From Brachycybe producta (lineage: Eukaryota; Arthropoda; Diplopoda; Playtdesmida; Andrognathidae): 64,000 nt of DNA. Under the pieces are notes generated by a model. It saw nothing but the letters and a program-made list of their open reading frames with translations. It did no database searches and was not told where the DNA came from. Shown here in pieces: positions 1-11,895 of the stretch; position 1 is the first letter of the stretch; each line of letters starts with the position of its first letter. Where the stretch lies: contig JAUPFP010000063.1 of assembly GCA_036925085.1 (NCBI GenBank), forward strand, positions 556,575 through 620,574, in the 5' to 3' direction. The position numbers and the translations under genes are program-made.

Positions 1-181
1 ACTTCCTGTTAGTTGATCACAGTATGGACACAAACGAAGGGGGCAGACATTGAACAGAAAATCATGTACGATTTTCACTAAGATTCACAGTAGATCATCG
101 TGTGGATGGAAAGTCATTTTACTTTTTAGCTGCATTTTTACTGGAAAATCCAGAATAGAATTGAAATTTTAAAATTCAGTA

Positions 182-667
182 AAGGCCGCCTTATACTTCA
201 TTCTTTTTATTCCATTCTGTTCCTTTCCGTTCTGTCCGTTCAGTTCATTCAGTTCATGTCAAAGGGAAGCTCATATACTATCAATGACTAAACTGAACAG
301 CATGAACAACTGACCAATGAGAAACACATAGGGCAAATCTTAGAGAAAAATAGGATAAGGAAACTGGCAACATAATTATTTAATAAAATAAGAAACACTG
401 GCATCACAGGTCTCCATCTCATAATAGGAAGTGGACAATAAACTGGATAAGGTGTGGCTTATGACGTTCTATGTTATTCTGATTGGCTACCATGAACAGA
501 TTTCCCGCCAAAGTTCAGCAAAGTTCTATCCATTCTGTTCATTCCTTTTACGCCAACGGAATGGACATTTGAACTGCTTTTTTTTTTAAGTATATGACCT
601 CCAACGGAAAGAACAGAATGGAAACTGAACAGACTGAACAGAAAAGAATGAAGTATAAGGCGGCCTT
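182..667. mobile_element. About 486-bp element with terminal inverted repeats (AAGGCCGCC ends)
   Basis: The left end AAGGCCGCCTTATACTTCAT is matched exactly in reverse complement at about 646-667, and inner parts (ATTCTGTTC... and ...GAACAGAAT) also pair. No open frame or clear target duplication is seen. Likely a non-autonomous DNA transposon; family unknown. Confidence 0.7.
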
Positions 668-1417
668 AAAACGCGGATTAAAAGTAAAAATGGCTTCCGG
701 AATACCGTACGAGAATCGCCCGAATGTGTCGGCCCCCTTGACATAAACAAAGTTTTAAAAACTTGATTCGGGGAACTATAGGTTGCATAGTGTGATATAT
801 AGAAGTTTATTACAAAGTTCTAAGTTGCAAAGTCACATCACAGGTTGCATTGCAAGTTGAATTGCATTAGAGGTTTGCTAGTGTAATACCGGCTTAATAA
901 TTGTTGTCAATTTAGTCTCTGGAAACACTTTAGTTTCAGTTTTGTCCGCTTGATGTGGATCCGGACATTGATTGTTAACATTTTTCACGCTTTTTCGCTT
1001 CAGTAAATGACCACAGTTGACCCTCCTTTTATCTAATTGATGTGAATTTTGAAATTTATATCATCATAATTATAATTTACAACAAACAAATATTTTATTG
1101 TTGTTGTTTTTATAGACATTTTTTTTCTGGGGAGTTTTATTTTTGTGTTTCAAGTTTTTTTTCTCCTATTTTTTTTTTTTGATGACTTGTTTCTCTTGTA
1201 ATTTACACGATTTTTTTTTCTTCTTTCAACACATTTAAAAAGTTCAAAATAAGATGGGTTTTTTTCCGACTCCTGGGAATTTTCTGATTCTATTTTCTCT
1301 CTTTTTTTTCTACCAAATTTAATACTTTAGATTTTTCAACACTTTTTTCTCTTTAAGTCGAAATTGTTGAAAAGTTGTATTCAACGAGAAAATGTCACCT
1401 GAGCCGCACAATTAAGG
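668..1417. other. AT-rich stretch with poly-T tracts, no gene seen
   Basis: The stretch holds many T runs (about 1120-1360) and a short tract near 830-875 (GGTTGCATTGCAAGTTGAATT) that recurs inverted near 15775-15820. I see nothing coding. Confidence 0.4.
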
Positions 1418-1623
1418 ACAGACATTTAAAAATCGGGACGAACGTCAGTTGGCTCTGCCGTTTTTATGACGAACGGCAACTTCTAATTGGTTGGTTATGT
1501 AGTCTGACGTCACATGCTCCACCCTTTTCAACGTCGAACCACACAACAAACCAATTAGAAGTTGCCAGGTGTCATAAAAAGGGCGGAGCCAACTGAAGTT
1601 TTGACCTATTTCTAACTGCCTGT
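1418..1623. mobile_element. Family A hairpin element with perfect 9-bp target duplication
   Basis: Ends ACAGACATTTAAAAATCGGG and ...TAACTGCCTGT, flanked on both sides by CAATTAAGG (1409-1417 and 1624-1632). The interior is palindromic, with CAACTTCTAATTGG arms, GC boxes and a TGACGTCA core. Non-coding. Confidence 0.88.
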
Positions 1624-1727
1624 CAATTAAGGTGGGTTTAAGGTTAAGGTGTACGCCTCTCCGTCCTCTCTGAACTCTTTGATTATTCTTGTCTTTTGAG
1701 GAGAGCAAAATGAAGAGAAACTTGAAT

Positions 1728-1880
1728 GTTTTTTAGAAACTAGAAGGGTAGCTCAATCACTTAAGGTGGATATTTTCATGTTGACAATCTTTCAAAATAA
1801 GCTTTTTATTGAATTTATTTCAAATTCAATAAAAAGCTTATTTTGAAAGATATCAAAACATGAAAATTAAGCTTTGCCTT
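1728..1880. mobile_element. Family B hairpin, right end lost
   Basis: The left end TTTTAGAAACTAGAAGGGTA is followed by a hairpin pairing ATCTTTCAAAATAAGC with GCTTATTTTGAAAGAT. The usual right end (TACCCTTCTAGTTTC) is absent. Confidence 0.65.
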
Positions 1881-2749
1881 CATTTCAATCGAAAACTATA
1901 ATGTTTATTATCAGACAATGGTATGAGAGTATTTACTGACTTACCAAAGTCAATCAATTCCTTTGTGTTAGCTTTGTATTTGAGCAAAAAAATGCACCTG
2001 TTCGCTCCAGTTACCCAAGTAACGAATGGTTACAAAACCGAAATATCACCACTCTCGAATAGCCGAGGTGTTCCCCCTGGACTTAAATGCTACAGAGGAA
2101 TTCTAGGACATCATCGTACATGATAATTAAGCAGATTACCATGATTATAATACAAATAGCAGAGCTAAAAAGTGCCATTTTCGTTGCTTTGGGGTAGAAT
2201 TTCTGTAAATTTGCTCATAAATATTGTTTAAAGTATGTAGAAAAGAATGTTTTAAGTTATAAAACATCAGGACAGTTTTATACCTTATTAATCTTAATGT
2301 TACTGTTGTGTTCAGCATGTTATTTTTGTCACAATAATTAATAAAAGTGAAAAGTTCATTAGTGCACATCTATAATTATATATATTAAGCCAGGTCTGTG
2401 TATGTATGTGTGTGTGTGTGTGTGGTTAACGCTGTACAATTTATATAAATTTAAATGAATAAATGAACCGCTTTTTTTCTCAAGGTCAATATTATGTTGC
2501 GCTTTCCCCATCCAAGAACCCCATGATATGAAATTGGAGAGGGAAAAAGGTTGGAAAGTGTAGAAGGAGGGGAGAGAGAGAAATGTGGAGGGGAAAAAGG
2601 GGAAGGGGGTGACTGAAATTGAAATGAAAGGAGTAAAAAAGGAGCAAACGACGCGCATGCGCACACCAGAGAAAATGAAAAACTCATTTTCTCTTTCAAA
2701 TATAAAAAGGGGAGGGGATAATAGTAGCAAAATTAAACTACAGTTTATC
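1881..2749. other. No gene seen; (TG)n at about 2405-2424
   Basis: Ordinary AT-rich DNA with a short TG microsatellite and a purine-rich stretch at about 2535-2650. Short open frames here show no recognisable protein feature. Confidence 0.4.
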
Positions 2750-2892
2750 ACAGGCAATTGTGCCCAGCATTAGAATTTCTTTTCCTCCGCCCTTTTATGA
2801 ACCTCAACAACTTCTAATTGGGTTTGTTACTTGGTCTGACGTCATAAAAGGGGCGGAGGAAAAGAAATTCTAATGCTGGGCACAATTGACTG
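2750..2892. mobile_element. Family A2 short hairpin element
   Basis: The left arm ACAGGCAATTGTGCCCAGCA pairs with the right arm TGCTGGGCACAATTGACTGT. The pairing continues through CTTTTCCTCCGCCC and GGGCGGAGGAAAAG. It carries TGACGTCA. No target duplication seen. Confidence 0.75.
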
Positions 2893-3362
2893 TGAATTTT
2901 GCTCCCGTCATTTATAACGGGTTACCCCACTAGTTATGAAATAATTTTTAATTTTTACCTTTACCGCCTGAAAATTTCAGGCGAATCCATCAAGTGTAGC
3001 TCGAGTTATAACCAATTTCTGGGGTTGCATCTATATATTCAGTATATGAAATGGATAAGGAGAAGGTTGAGAATGTGTCACCTAAATACAAACTTCTTTT
3101 TTGGGGAAGGAGGAAATCGTTTCGTGATATTGAACGATTTTTCTTTTGTAACAATTTGCATCTTTGTGTGTTTGAAAATTGTGGAAACAAATTTGAGCTA
3201 AAAAGTAGGTCTTTTGTGGAACTTAAATCTTTTTTAGTTCATTTAAAATTAAATTACAGCTAGAAAGTTTAGAAACTGAGAAAAAAAAAAAGTTGACAAA
3301 AACTAAATTGTATTTAAGCTTTAGCTTTTGTTCAGTTTAGTTATTGGTTTAGTTTAGTCTTT

Positions 3363-3917
3363 TTGTCCATATTTTAGCTTCTTGTCCATGTTTTAGCTTC
3401 TTCTTGTCCATGTTTTAGCTTCTTCTTGTCCATGTTTTAGCTTCTTCTTGTCCATGTTTTAGCTTCTTCTTGTCCATGTTTTAGCTTCTTCTTGTCCATG
3501 TTTTAGCTTCTTCTTGTCCATGTTTTAGCTTCTTCTTGTCCATGTTTTAGCTTCTTCTTGTCCATGTTTTAGCTTCTTCTTGTCCATGTTTTAGCTTCTT
3601 CTTGTCCATGTTTTAGCTTCTTCTTGTCCATGTTTTAGCTTCTTCTTGTCCATGTTTTAGCTTCTTCTTGTCCATGTTTTAGCTTCTTCTTGTCCATGTT
3701 TTAGCTTCTTCTTGTCCATGTTTTAGCTTCTTCTTGTCCATGTTTTAGCTTCTTCTTGTCCATGTTTTAGCTTCTTCTTGTCCATGTTTTAGCTTCTTCT
3801 TGTCCATGTTTTAGCTTCTTCTTGTCCATGTTTTAGCTTCTTCTTGTCCATGTTTTAGCTTCTTCTTGTCCATGTTTTAGCTTCTTCTTGTCCATGTTTT
3901 AGCTTCTTCTTGTCCAG
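3363..3917. repeat. 22-bp minisatellite, about 24 nearly identical copies
   Basis: The unit TTCTTGTCCATGTTTTAGCT repeats at 22-bp spacing with almost no divergence across the middle; only the edges differ. Degenerate TTGTCCAGGTTTAGCT units continue to about 4130. A small inverted repeat (CTTGCAAAGAGC...GCTCTTTGCAAG) lies at about 3992-4022. Confidence 0.95.
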
Positions 3918-4133
3918 GTTTACCTCTTGTCCGGTTTAGTTCTTGTCCAGTTTTATGCCTGTCCATAAAAGCTAAACTGTACAAGGACTAAACTTGCAAA
4001 GAGCTAAATGGCTCTTTGCAAGTTTTAGTTCTTGTTAAGTTTTGTTCCAGTTTAGCTTTTATTCAAGTTTAGTTATTCTCCAGATTAGTTCTTGTTCAGG
4101 TTTAGCTTGTTGTCCAGGTTTAGCTCTTGTCCA

Positions 4134-4779
4134 GAGGGTGGGTGGGTGGGGGAGGGGTTGGATTTATAATGAGGTGGTGATGGATCAGTGTGATCACAAA
4201 TTTTTAATTGCATCTTCATGTAATTTCAGACTTTATTTAATCAGAAATTAAAAAAAAAAAATGATGAACAAACAAAAGTGACTTGTGGCTCCCTCTATGA
4301 ATTTTTAACCTCCTCCTCCTTTGCCATTCATTTCATTCAAACAGAATGATGATCACTTTTACGCTTTGTTCTCTCTCTCTCTCTCTCTCTTGATTTCGAT
4401 CTCTTGAGATTCTTCTCTGAATAACCCTATTGTTTTTCCTGATAATCATTAACACCCGAATATCTCTCCCCCCTAACCTCCCCCCTTGACTACGGGTGTT
4501 TCTGTCACCCAGCATTGTTATTCAAGTGCAACAAAGGGGGCGCACTTTTATGCCAAATGGGGGCGCTCTTTTATTTCAAGGGTCCTTTTTTTTCTCTCCT
4601 CACTTATTAAGCTGTCATGGTTACATCACTTTTGTTTCCATGACCACCACCACCCCCAAACCACCCTCGAAAATCCCTTTTTCAGAGACACTTTTCGCTA
4701 AGAAGCATGTGGCTGCCCTCACTTATGCACATCACAACCACTAGAGGCGCCACTTAACATACAGAACTCATTATGGCCA
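4134..4779. other. No gene seen; short G-rich tract and (TC)n
   Basis: GGTGGGTGGG-type tract at about 4136-4157 and (TC)n at about 4371-4391. Nothing else recognised. Confidence 0.4.
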
Positions 4780-4949
4780 CAGCCCTTTTTATGACGAACG
4801 GCAACTTCTAATTGGTTTGTTGTGTGGTTCGACGTTGAAAAGAGGCGGAGCATGTGACGTCAGACTACACAACAAACAAGTTAGAAGTTGCCGGTCGTCA
4901 TAAAAAGGGCGGCGCCAACTTCTGTTCATCCCGTTTTCTAATTGCCGGT
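4780..4949. mobile_element. Family A element, left end truncated
   Basis: The body from CCCTTTTTATGACG through TGACGTCA to ...TTCTAATTGCCGGT matches family A. The left ACAGGCAATTAG end is missing. Confidence 0.75.
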
Positions 4950-5213
4950 CAAAATTACATGCAAAGCAATGGTGATTCTTCACCTATGGGAACTATAGGC
5001 GCGCGCCTAGAAGAGTAGATCTCAATCGCTTCAAAAGTATTATAATTTATAATGTTGAATATCTTTCAAAATAAACGTTTTAGAAGAATATTTAAGGAAA
5101 ATATTCAAAGTTTGTTAAGAGGCTTTAATTATAGAACAAAATAATAAAAAGTTAATTTTGTAAGATATCATATTTATCAAAATAAACATTTTATGATGAT
5201 GGATAAAACCAAC

Positions 5214-5758
5214 TTAAGGTGGCTTTAGAAAAATTTATTTATTTTTGTCTCGCCAGATGGCGCCACTGCAGTGTCTATTATGTTTTATACGACAGTCTCT
5301 TCACTTCAACCCAGCGGTTTTGAAAAAAAAAATTATATTTTTCAAGCGAACATTTTTCAGGAGAAACATTACGAAAAAAAAAAATTCAAAGCTGTTTTAG
5401 AAACTAGAATAGTTGGTGATAATGCTGAGGATATCTTTCAAAATAAACTTTTTATGACGAAGTTTGAAAAAAAGGCCGAAAAATAGTTTTTTTTCGTGGA
5501 ATTTCAATGGAAAAACCTAAAAAAAAACCGGGTCATTTTTCAAACTGAACTATAAAATGGTTTATTTTGTAAGATATTATAATGAAATAACTTTTAACAT
5601 AAGCTTTTACCGTTCTAGTTTTTAAAACAATTAGAAATCTTTTATAATGTTGTTTCTAAAAAAATAAAATACGTTCGCTTGGAGTGTAGCATTAGGCACT
5701 GCAGTGGCGCCATTCAGTGGGACAAAAGCAAAATGAATATCTATAAAGCCACCTTTTA
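5214..5758. mobile_element. Family C element with TTAAGGTGGC ends
   Basis: The left end TTAAGGTGGCTTTAG is followed by GATGGCGCCACTGCAGTG. The right side mirrors it (CACTGCAGTGGCGCCAT ... AAGCCACCTTTTA). The inside pairs TCAAGCGAACATTTTTC with its complement. No coding frame; non-autonomous. Confidence 0.8.
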
Positions 5759-5856
5759 AAATGGCTCGGCTAAAATGTGCCCCCTGAGTACTAGTTCCAG
5801 AAGCGACCACTAGAGTGCGCAACTAAAAAAATACTTTTCTGATAATGATGAAAATG

Positions 5857-6055
5857 ACAGGCAGGTGTGCTCAGCACAATACAGTCGTTTGCCCCGCCCT
5901 TTTATGAGCGTCAGACCCAAATATCAACCAATTAGAAATTGAAAAGAGTGGGGGGGCATGTAACATCAAACCAAATAACAAACCAATTAGAAGTTGTCGT
6001 TCCTCATAAAAGGGGCGGGGCAAACGATGGATTTGCGCTGAGCACACTTGCCTGT
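5857..6055. mobile_element. Family A2 element, near-perfect 9-bp target duplication
   Basis: Ends ACAGGCAGGTGTGCTCAGCA and TGCGCTGAGCACACTTGCCTG(T). Flanks ATGAAAATG and AGGAAAATG agree at 8 of 9 positions. The interior has inverted CCGCCCTTTTATGA and TCATAAAAGGGGCGGGG. Confidence 0.85.
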
Positions 6056-6075
6056 AGGAAAATGCTGTTGCTTTT

Positions 6076-6272
6076 ACAGGCAAGTGTAGACAGCACTAAG
6101 CTTTTCGTTTGCTCCCCCCTTTTATGAGCGTCATCAATTTCTAATTGGTTTGTTATTTGGTCTGATGTCACATATGCCCCGCCCTTATCAATTTCTAATT
6201 GGTTGATATTTGGTTTGACGCTCATAAAAGGGCGGGGCAAACTAAAAGCTAGTACTGGCTACACTTGCCTGT
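6076..6272. mobile_element. Family A2 element, perfect 9-bp target duplication
   Basis: Flanked by GTTGCTTTT at 6067-6075 and 6273-6281. Ends ACAGGCAAGTGTAG and CTACACTTGCCTGT. It lies only 20 bp from the preceding A2 copy. Confidence 0.88.
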
Positions 6273-6850
6273 GTTGCTTTTGGCTTTTTTTAGTTGTGTT
6301 TTTGGTGGAATGTTTTTAAGTTCTCGGAATCAAAAGACTTTTTTCGTCTTTCCTGGGTCTCTGAGGACCTTAAATGTAGTTTCATTTTGACCTGGAGGGA
6401 TAGAAAATTATTGAAGGGCCTCCCCCCCCCCCTCTCGCCATATCATATAGAAAATATAACAAAATGACGAAATATTAGAGCATTTGATGAAATCTTCTCT
6501 TTTTTTCTCTTTAAAAAGTAGAAAAGGAAAAGTTGGAATGGTTTCTTGTGGTAAAAGGTCTAGAAGTCTAGACTTCGAAACAAAATTATTTCTGATTGAT
6601 TATATTAAGTGCTAATTTAGCTTCTTTTTTTAGCTTAACTTTTGTTCATCTTAGCTTTTTTGTATGATCCTAGATTAGCTGTTTATAAGCTTAGTTGTTC
6701 TTAAGGTTAGCATTTATTACCATGCACCTCTAAGTTAAATCTTTTTGGTGTTTAGCTCTCTTTAGTTTAGATCAGTTGTTCAATTTAGCTCTTGTACTGA
6801 CTTTAGCAAGTATATTTTTTTTTATTCATGGTTAGCACGGAGCTAAGTGT
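6273..6850. other. No gene seen; C-tract and degenerate TTAGCTT repeats
   Basis: Poly-C at about 6421-6431. From about 6610 to 6835 there are loose repeats of TTAGCTCTTGT/TTAGCTT type, like the edge of the 22-bp array. Confidence 0.4.
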
Positions 6851-6859
6851 GAGATTGAA

Positions 6860-7580
6860 ATGGAGCGAAGTTAGATAGAAATGGAGCCGGAAAAAAATGT
6901 GATTGAAATAAAGCAAATTGTGAGATAAAACTTTGTGAAGTCAAACTTGGAGCAAATTTCGAGATAAAAATTGGGCAAAATGTGAGATAAAAATGGAGCC
7001 AGTTGTGAGATAGATCTTTGTGAAGTCAAACTTGGAGCAAATTTTTAGATAAAACTCAGTTCAAATTTTGAGATAAAAATGGAGTAAATTTCGAGATAAA
7101 AAAATGGAGCAAAGTTTGAGATAAAAAGGGAGCAAAGTTTGAGATTTTTTAAAAAGGGAGCAAAGTGTGATATAAAACTTGGTTTAAATTTCGAGATAAA
7201 AATTGGGCAAAGTGTGAGATAAAAATGGAGCCAATTGTGAGATAGAACTTTGTGAAGATAAACTTGTAGCAAATTCTTAGATAAAAATGGAGCAAAGTGT
7301 GAGATAAAAATGGAGCAAAGTGTGAGATAAAAATGGAGAAAATCATGAGCATGAGCTCATGGAGCAAATTGTGAGATAGAACTTGGAACAGGTTTTGAGA
7401 TAAAACTCAGTTCAAATTTCGAGATAAAAATAGAGCAAAGAGTTAGATAAAAAAAACGTCTCAAGTATTCAGATAAAATTGGAGCTAAAAGTGAGATAAA
7501 ACTTGAGCAAAGAGATAAAAATGGAGCAAAAAATGTGAGATAGAAATGGAGCAAAAATTGAAATAAAAATAGAAGAGAGA
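6860..7580. repeat. Degenerate about 23-bp tandem array (GAGATAAAAATGGAGCAAA)
   Basis: Repeats of GTGAGATAAAAATGGAGCAA with many substitutions and variable spacing. Open frames across it come from the repeat. Confidence 0.85.
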
Positions 7581-7754
7581 GATAATGAAAATTGAACATA
7601 GAAATGAGAAAGAGAGATACAAATTTTTCTCTCTGTTCATTCTGATGATGATGATCTCTCATGGGAACCTTCAGAAAACTCTTCCCATGATGCTTCACTT
7701 CTTGGCCCCAAATGAATGGAGAAGGTTTTTGTGGCGTTGTCATCTGAGACTTGG

Positions 7755-8165
<411 letters not shown>

Positions 8166-8845
8166 GGCAAACGTTGTCTATAATATTCCTTTACTTTGGG
8201 ATATATAACTTGAAAGTAATTTCACTTTTAGCATTTGGAATTGCTTTTGGCTTCTTGAGGCTCATCTCCTTGGAGACGAGGCTTTTTTTTTCTTCTTCTT
8301 CTTCTTCTCATCTTATGAGTTTGATGTTTTACAAAATGAATAACTCCACTTTTATTTTGAAATGTAAGGGGGGGGGGGGGGTTGAGGAGGAGGTTAGTAG
8401 GTGTATTATACCTTTTTATTTATATTTTAAGATCTACCACCCCACTCCACCCCTTAACCACATATGTATTTTAGGCACAAATTCAAGATTTAAATTTGGC
8501 ACTTTTAACTTTTAGCTTCTTTAGGACCATCTAAGAAAGGGGTTTCACAATACAAGAAAAGAACCTTATTTTAAGGATATTTGAAAATATTTTTTTTTTT
8601 TTTGAAACCCTGTTTAGAGTGTTCAAGTGCTAAGTTTTAAATTTTTTCTTGAAGTTGGGCTTTTTTTTTTATAAACACACACAACTCAGGTTAATGACTG
8701 GGAGAGCTATTTCTACCTTTTTCTCATCTTTTTTATGAGAAAAACGGTTTAGAAACCGAACAAAATAAAAATGTCCTCATAATAAGAATGGAGAAAAATA
8801 TGTAATAAGTGGTTGAAAATGAGAAAGTTTTGCTTGTTTAAAAAA
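8166..8845. other. No gene seen; G-tract and one D-type palindrome
   Basis: Poly-G at about 8368-8380. A GAAACCCTGTTTAGAGTGTTC fragment near 8604 is related to family D. Confidence 0.4.
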
Positions 8846-8965
8846 GGTGGCTTTATAGATATTTAATTTGCTTTTATTCTTCTAGATGGCGCCACTGTAG
8901 CAGTAAGCTCCATAAATGTTTTTTTTTTGTAGAAATTTGGACGAAAAAACTTGAAGCGAACGGTG

Positions 8966-9852
8966 TTTTTTTAGAGACTAGAATAGTAAATGTTTGAGCT
9001 AAAAGTATTTTCCTGATGAGATGTTTCAAAATGAACTTTTTAGAAGCAACTTTATGTTAAAGATTTCAAACACTTCTTTACTAGTTGACTTCTAACAAAG
9101 ATGAACTTAAGGTGGCTTTATAAATATTTATTTTATTTTTGTCCTCCCAGATGGCGCCACTGCAGTTTCTATTATGTTCTATAAGGAGGTCTCTTCCTCC
9201 TCTCAACACGCGGTTTTGAGAGAAAATTTCTATTTTTCAAGCGAGTGTTTTTCAGAAATATGTTTACGAAAAAATTCAAATAGTTTTAAAAACTAGAATG
9301 GTAAAAGATTATGTTAAAAGTATTTAATGGCAGTATCTTACAAAATAAACAATTTTATAGTTCAGTTTGAAAATTGACCCGATTTTTTAGGTTTTTTCAT
9401 TGAAATTTCATGGAAAAATTATTTTCGGCCTTTTTTTTTCAAAACTGTCATAAAAAGTTTATTTTGAAAGATATCATCATTGAAAAAACTCTTAACATTA
9501 TCACCAACTATTCTAGTTTCTAAAACAGCTTTGAATTTTTTTTCGTAATGTTTTTTTCTGAAAAACGTTCGCTTGAAAAATGGAAATTGTCTCTCAAAAC
9601 CACGTGTTGAGAGGAGGAAGAGACCTCCTTATAGAACGAACTATACACTGCAGTGGCGCCATCTGGGAGGACAAAAATAAAATAAATATTTATAAAGCCA
9701 CCTTAAGTTCATCTTTGTTAGAAGTCAACTAGTAAAGAAGTGTTTGAAATCTTTCACATAAAGTTGCTTCTAAAAAGTTCATTTTGAAACATCTCATCAG
9801 GAAAATACTTTTAGTTCAAACATTTACTATTCTAGTCTCTAAAAAAACCTTT
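8966..9852. repeat. About 890-bp palindrome with a family C element at its centre
   Basis: The left arm (TTTTTTAGAGACTAGAATAG ...) and right arm (... CTATTCTAGTCTCTAAAAAA) pair closely for roughly 300 bp each. The TTAAGGTGGC...GCCACCTTAA element (about 9111-9711) occupies the middle. The inner core is less well paired. A partial C left end lies at about 8846-8920. Confidence 0.9.
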
Positions 9853-9948
9853 GAATTTCTTCTTAATGTACAAGTAAAAAGTTTGCCATATTAAAACAAA
9901 AAAATCAACTTTTCTTTGAACTGTGACGTTATTTTAACTCCCATATTG

Positions 9949-10539
9949 GTACGGAGCCCTGTAAAGGACATGTGAGATTTTTTTTTAAATCTCGACTTTA
10001 ATCTCGACATGTTGACTTTTTAGAAAACGCGACATGTCGACTTTTAATCGCTTTTATTCGGCCATGTTAATTATGCCATGTTGTGCGCGCCATACTCTTG
10101 ATAATTAAATGATTGCTGTTACAAGCGGGCGCTTGCAATAATTTAATTATTAAGAGTATGGTACGCGCAACATGGCATAATTAACATGGCCGAATAAAGG
10201 AGATTAAAAGTCGACATGTCGCGTTTTATAAAAAGTCGACATGTCGCGTTTTATAAAAAGTCGACATGTCGAGATTCTCGAAAAAGTCGACATGTCGAGA
10301 TTCTCGAAAAAGTCGACATGTCGAGATTCTCGAAAAAGTCGAGATTCTCGAAAAAGTCGAGATTCTCGAAAAAGTCGAGATTCTCGAAAAAGTCGAGATT
10401 CTCGAAAAAGTCGAGATTCTCGAAAAAGTCGAGATTCTCGAAAAAGTCGAGATTCTCGAAAAAGTCGACATGTCGAGATTCAAGTCGACATGTCGAGATT
10501 AAAAAGAAATTTGCAAAAGTCCTCTGCAGGACTCCATAC
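9949..10539. mobile_element. Family E element with internal hairpins and an 18-bp array
   Basis: Ends GTACGGAGCCCTGTAAAGGAC and GTCCTCTGCAGGACTCCATAC are inverted repeats; ATTG flanks both ends and may be a 4-bp duplication. A 140-bp palindrome (GGCCATGTTAATTATGCCAT and its complement) lies at about 10060-10198. A tandem array of AAAAAGTCGAGATTCTCG (18 bp), mixed with GTCGACATGTCGAG units, lies at about 10200-10500. The unit is itself a small palindrome. Confidence 0.8.
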
Positions 10540-10967
10540 ATTGGTGAGTTATTTAAGGAGTATATGATTTAAAATTTTAATGGGGTGGGTGGGTGTGTGT
10601 ACCTGGCGGTGAGTGAGGCGCCCCTGGGGTGTTCTTTATGAGGTATGCAGCACAAAACCCATAGAGAGAGAAAGAGAAGCCTTTTCTTTTTTTTAAATAC
10701 AATTGTTAATTATTTTGCATATAACAAACAATGACAGGTTTTTAAGAGAAGTCTCTCTGTAGGTGGGCTGGACAGTAGCCATTTTGTCGCTCTCTTTTTT
10801 TAAATAGAGGGAGGGAGGGAGAGGCCCATATGGGGGCCCAAGCTGTGAAGCACAAGATAACATTTCGGATTCATGGATTTACCAATCTAGTCCTAGATTG
10901 GTAAAATCCGTGAAATTCGTGTAAAAATCCGTGTGTAAAAGGATGTGCACCAACCCTTACATGTGGC

Positions 10968-11340
10968 GCCACTGCAGTGGCGTTTTTGTTGTTGTAGAAT
11001 TCGGATGCAAAAACGTCAAGTAAATATTTTTTAGAAACAAAATTATGAAAAAAAATTCAAATTGTTTTAAAAACTAGAATGGTAAATGAGTCTGCTAAAA
11101 GTTTTTTTCATGGCAATATCTTACAAAATAAGCAATTTTATCGTTCAGTTTGAAAATTGAAAAACTATGAAAAAATGAAAAACTTATTTTCGGCGTTTTT
11201 TTCAAACTGTCATAAAAAGTTTATTTTGAAAGATATCATCATTGGAAAAAAAAAAATTTTAACATTATCACCAACTATTCTAGTTTCTAAAACAATTTTG
11301 AATTTTTTTTCGTAATTTTTTTTTTCTGAAAAACGTTTGC
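10968..11340. mobile_element. Family C element fragment
   Basis: Starts at TGGCGCCACTGCAGTGGC and keeps the inner C sequence (TAAAAACTAGAATGGTAAA ... AACGTTTGCTTGAAAAA). The outer GGTGGC ends are missing. About 10546-10967 holds only a C/G-rich stretch and nothing recognised. Confidence 0.65.
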
Positions 11341-11346
11341 TTGAAA

Positions 11347-11410
11347 AACACACCAATACAATGTCGCCATCTGGGGGACGCTCCCAGATGGCGACAATGT
11401 ATTGGTGTGT
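11347..11410. repeat. Perfect short inverted repeat around CGCCATCTGGG
   Basis: CACACCAATACAATGTCGCC ... GGCGACAATGTATTGGTGTG with a loop of about 12 nt. It abuts a family A element whose right flank repeats GTGTGAACA. Confidence 0.9.
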
Positions 11411-11414
11411 GACA

Positions 11415-11600
11415 ACAGGCATTTAGAAATTGGGAAGAACTTTAGTTGGCGCCACCCTTTTTATAACGAACGGCAACTTCTAATTGGTCGTTATGTAGTC
11501 TGACGTCACATGCTCCGCCCCTTTTCAACGTCGAACCACACAACAAACCAATTATAAGTTGCCGGTCGTCATAAAACGGGCGGAGCCAACTGACGCCTGT
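11415..11600. mobile_element. Family A element, approximate target duplication
   Basis: Starts ACAGGCATTTAGAAATTGGG; the right end is shortened (CAACTGACGCCTGT). Flanks TGTGTGACA and GTGTGAACA resemble a 9-bp duplication. Carries TGACGTCA. Confidence 0.8.
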
Positions 11601-11895
11601 GTGTGAACACATCCAGGATTGCATAGCTCAGTGTGGATACAAGATGGCGGCTGTCTTTCAAAATCAATATAAATATCGATTACTAATCGAATTTATTGAA
11701 CATTCTGATCAAATTGGATTGTTTTAGATGAGGTGACAATTTGCGATTAATGGTTATCTAAATAATTAACTAATTCTCGATTAAAAGTGATTTTAATCAG
11801 GTTTTAATTTGAGCGAGAATCTGAATTAAGTTTCACCAAAGCGGTTTGGTCGTTTCTTTCTGTTGAAGTATGGAGGTGGTTGGGCCTTTTCAGGT

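Noticed and set aside
3363-3917. Regular short repeats resembling a CRISPR array
   Set aside because: Units are contiguous with no unique spacers, and the genome is eukaryotic.
10216-10572. Overlapping frames with FSKKSR repeats
   Set aside because: The 18-bp array inside a family E element explains them.
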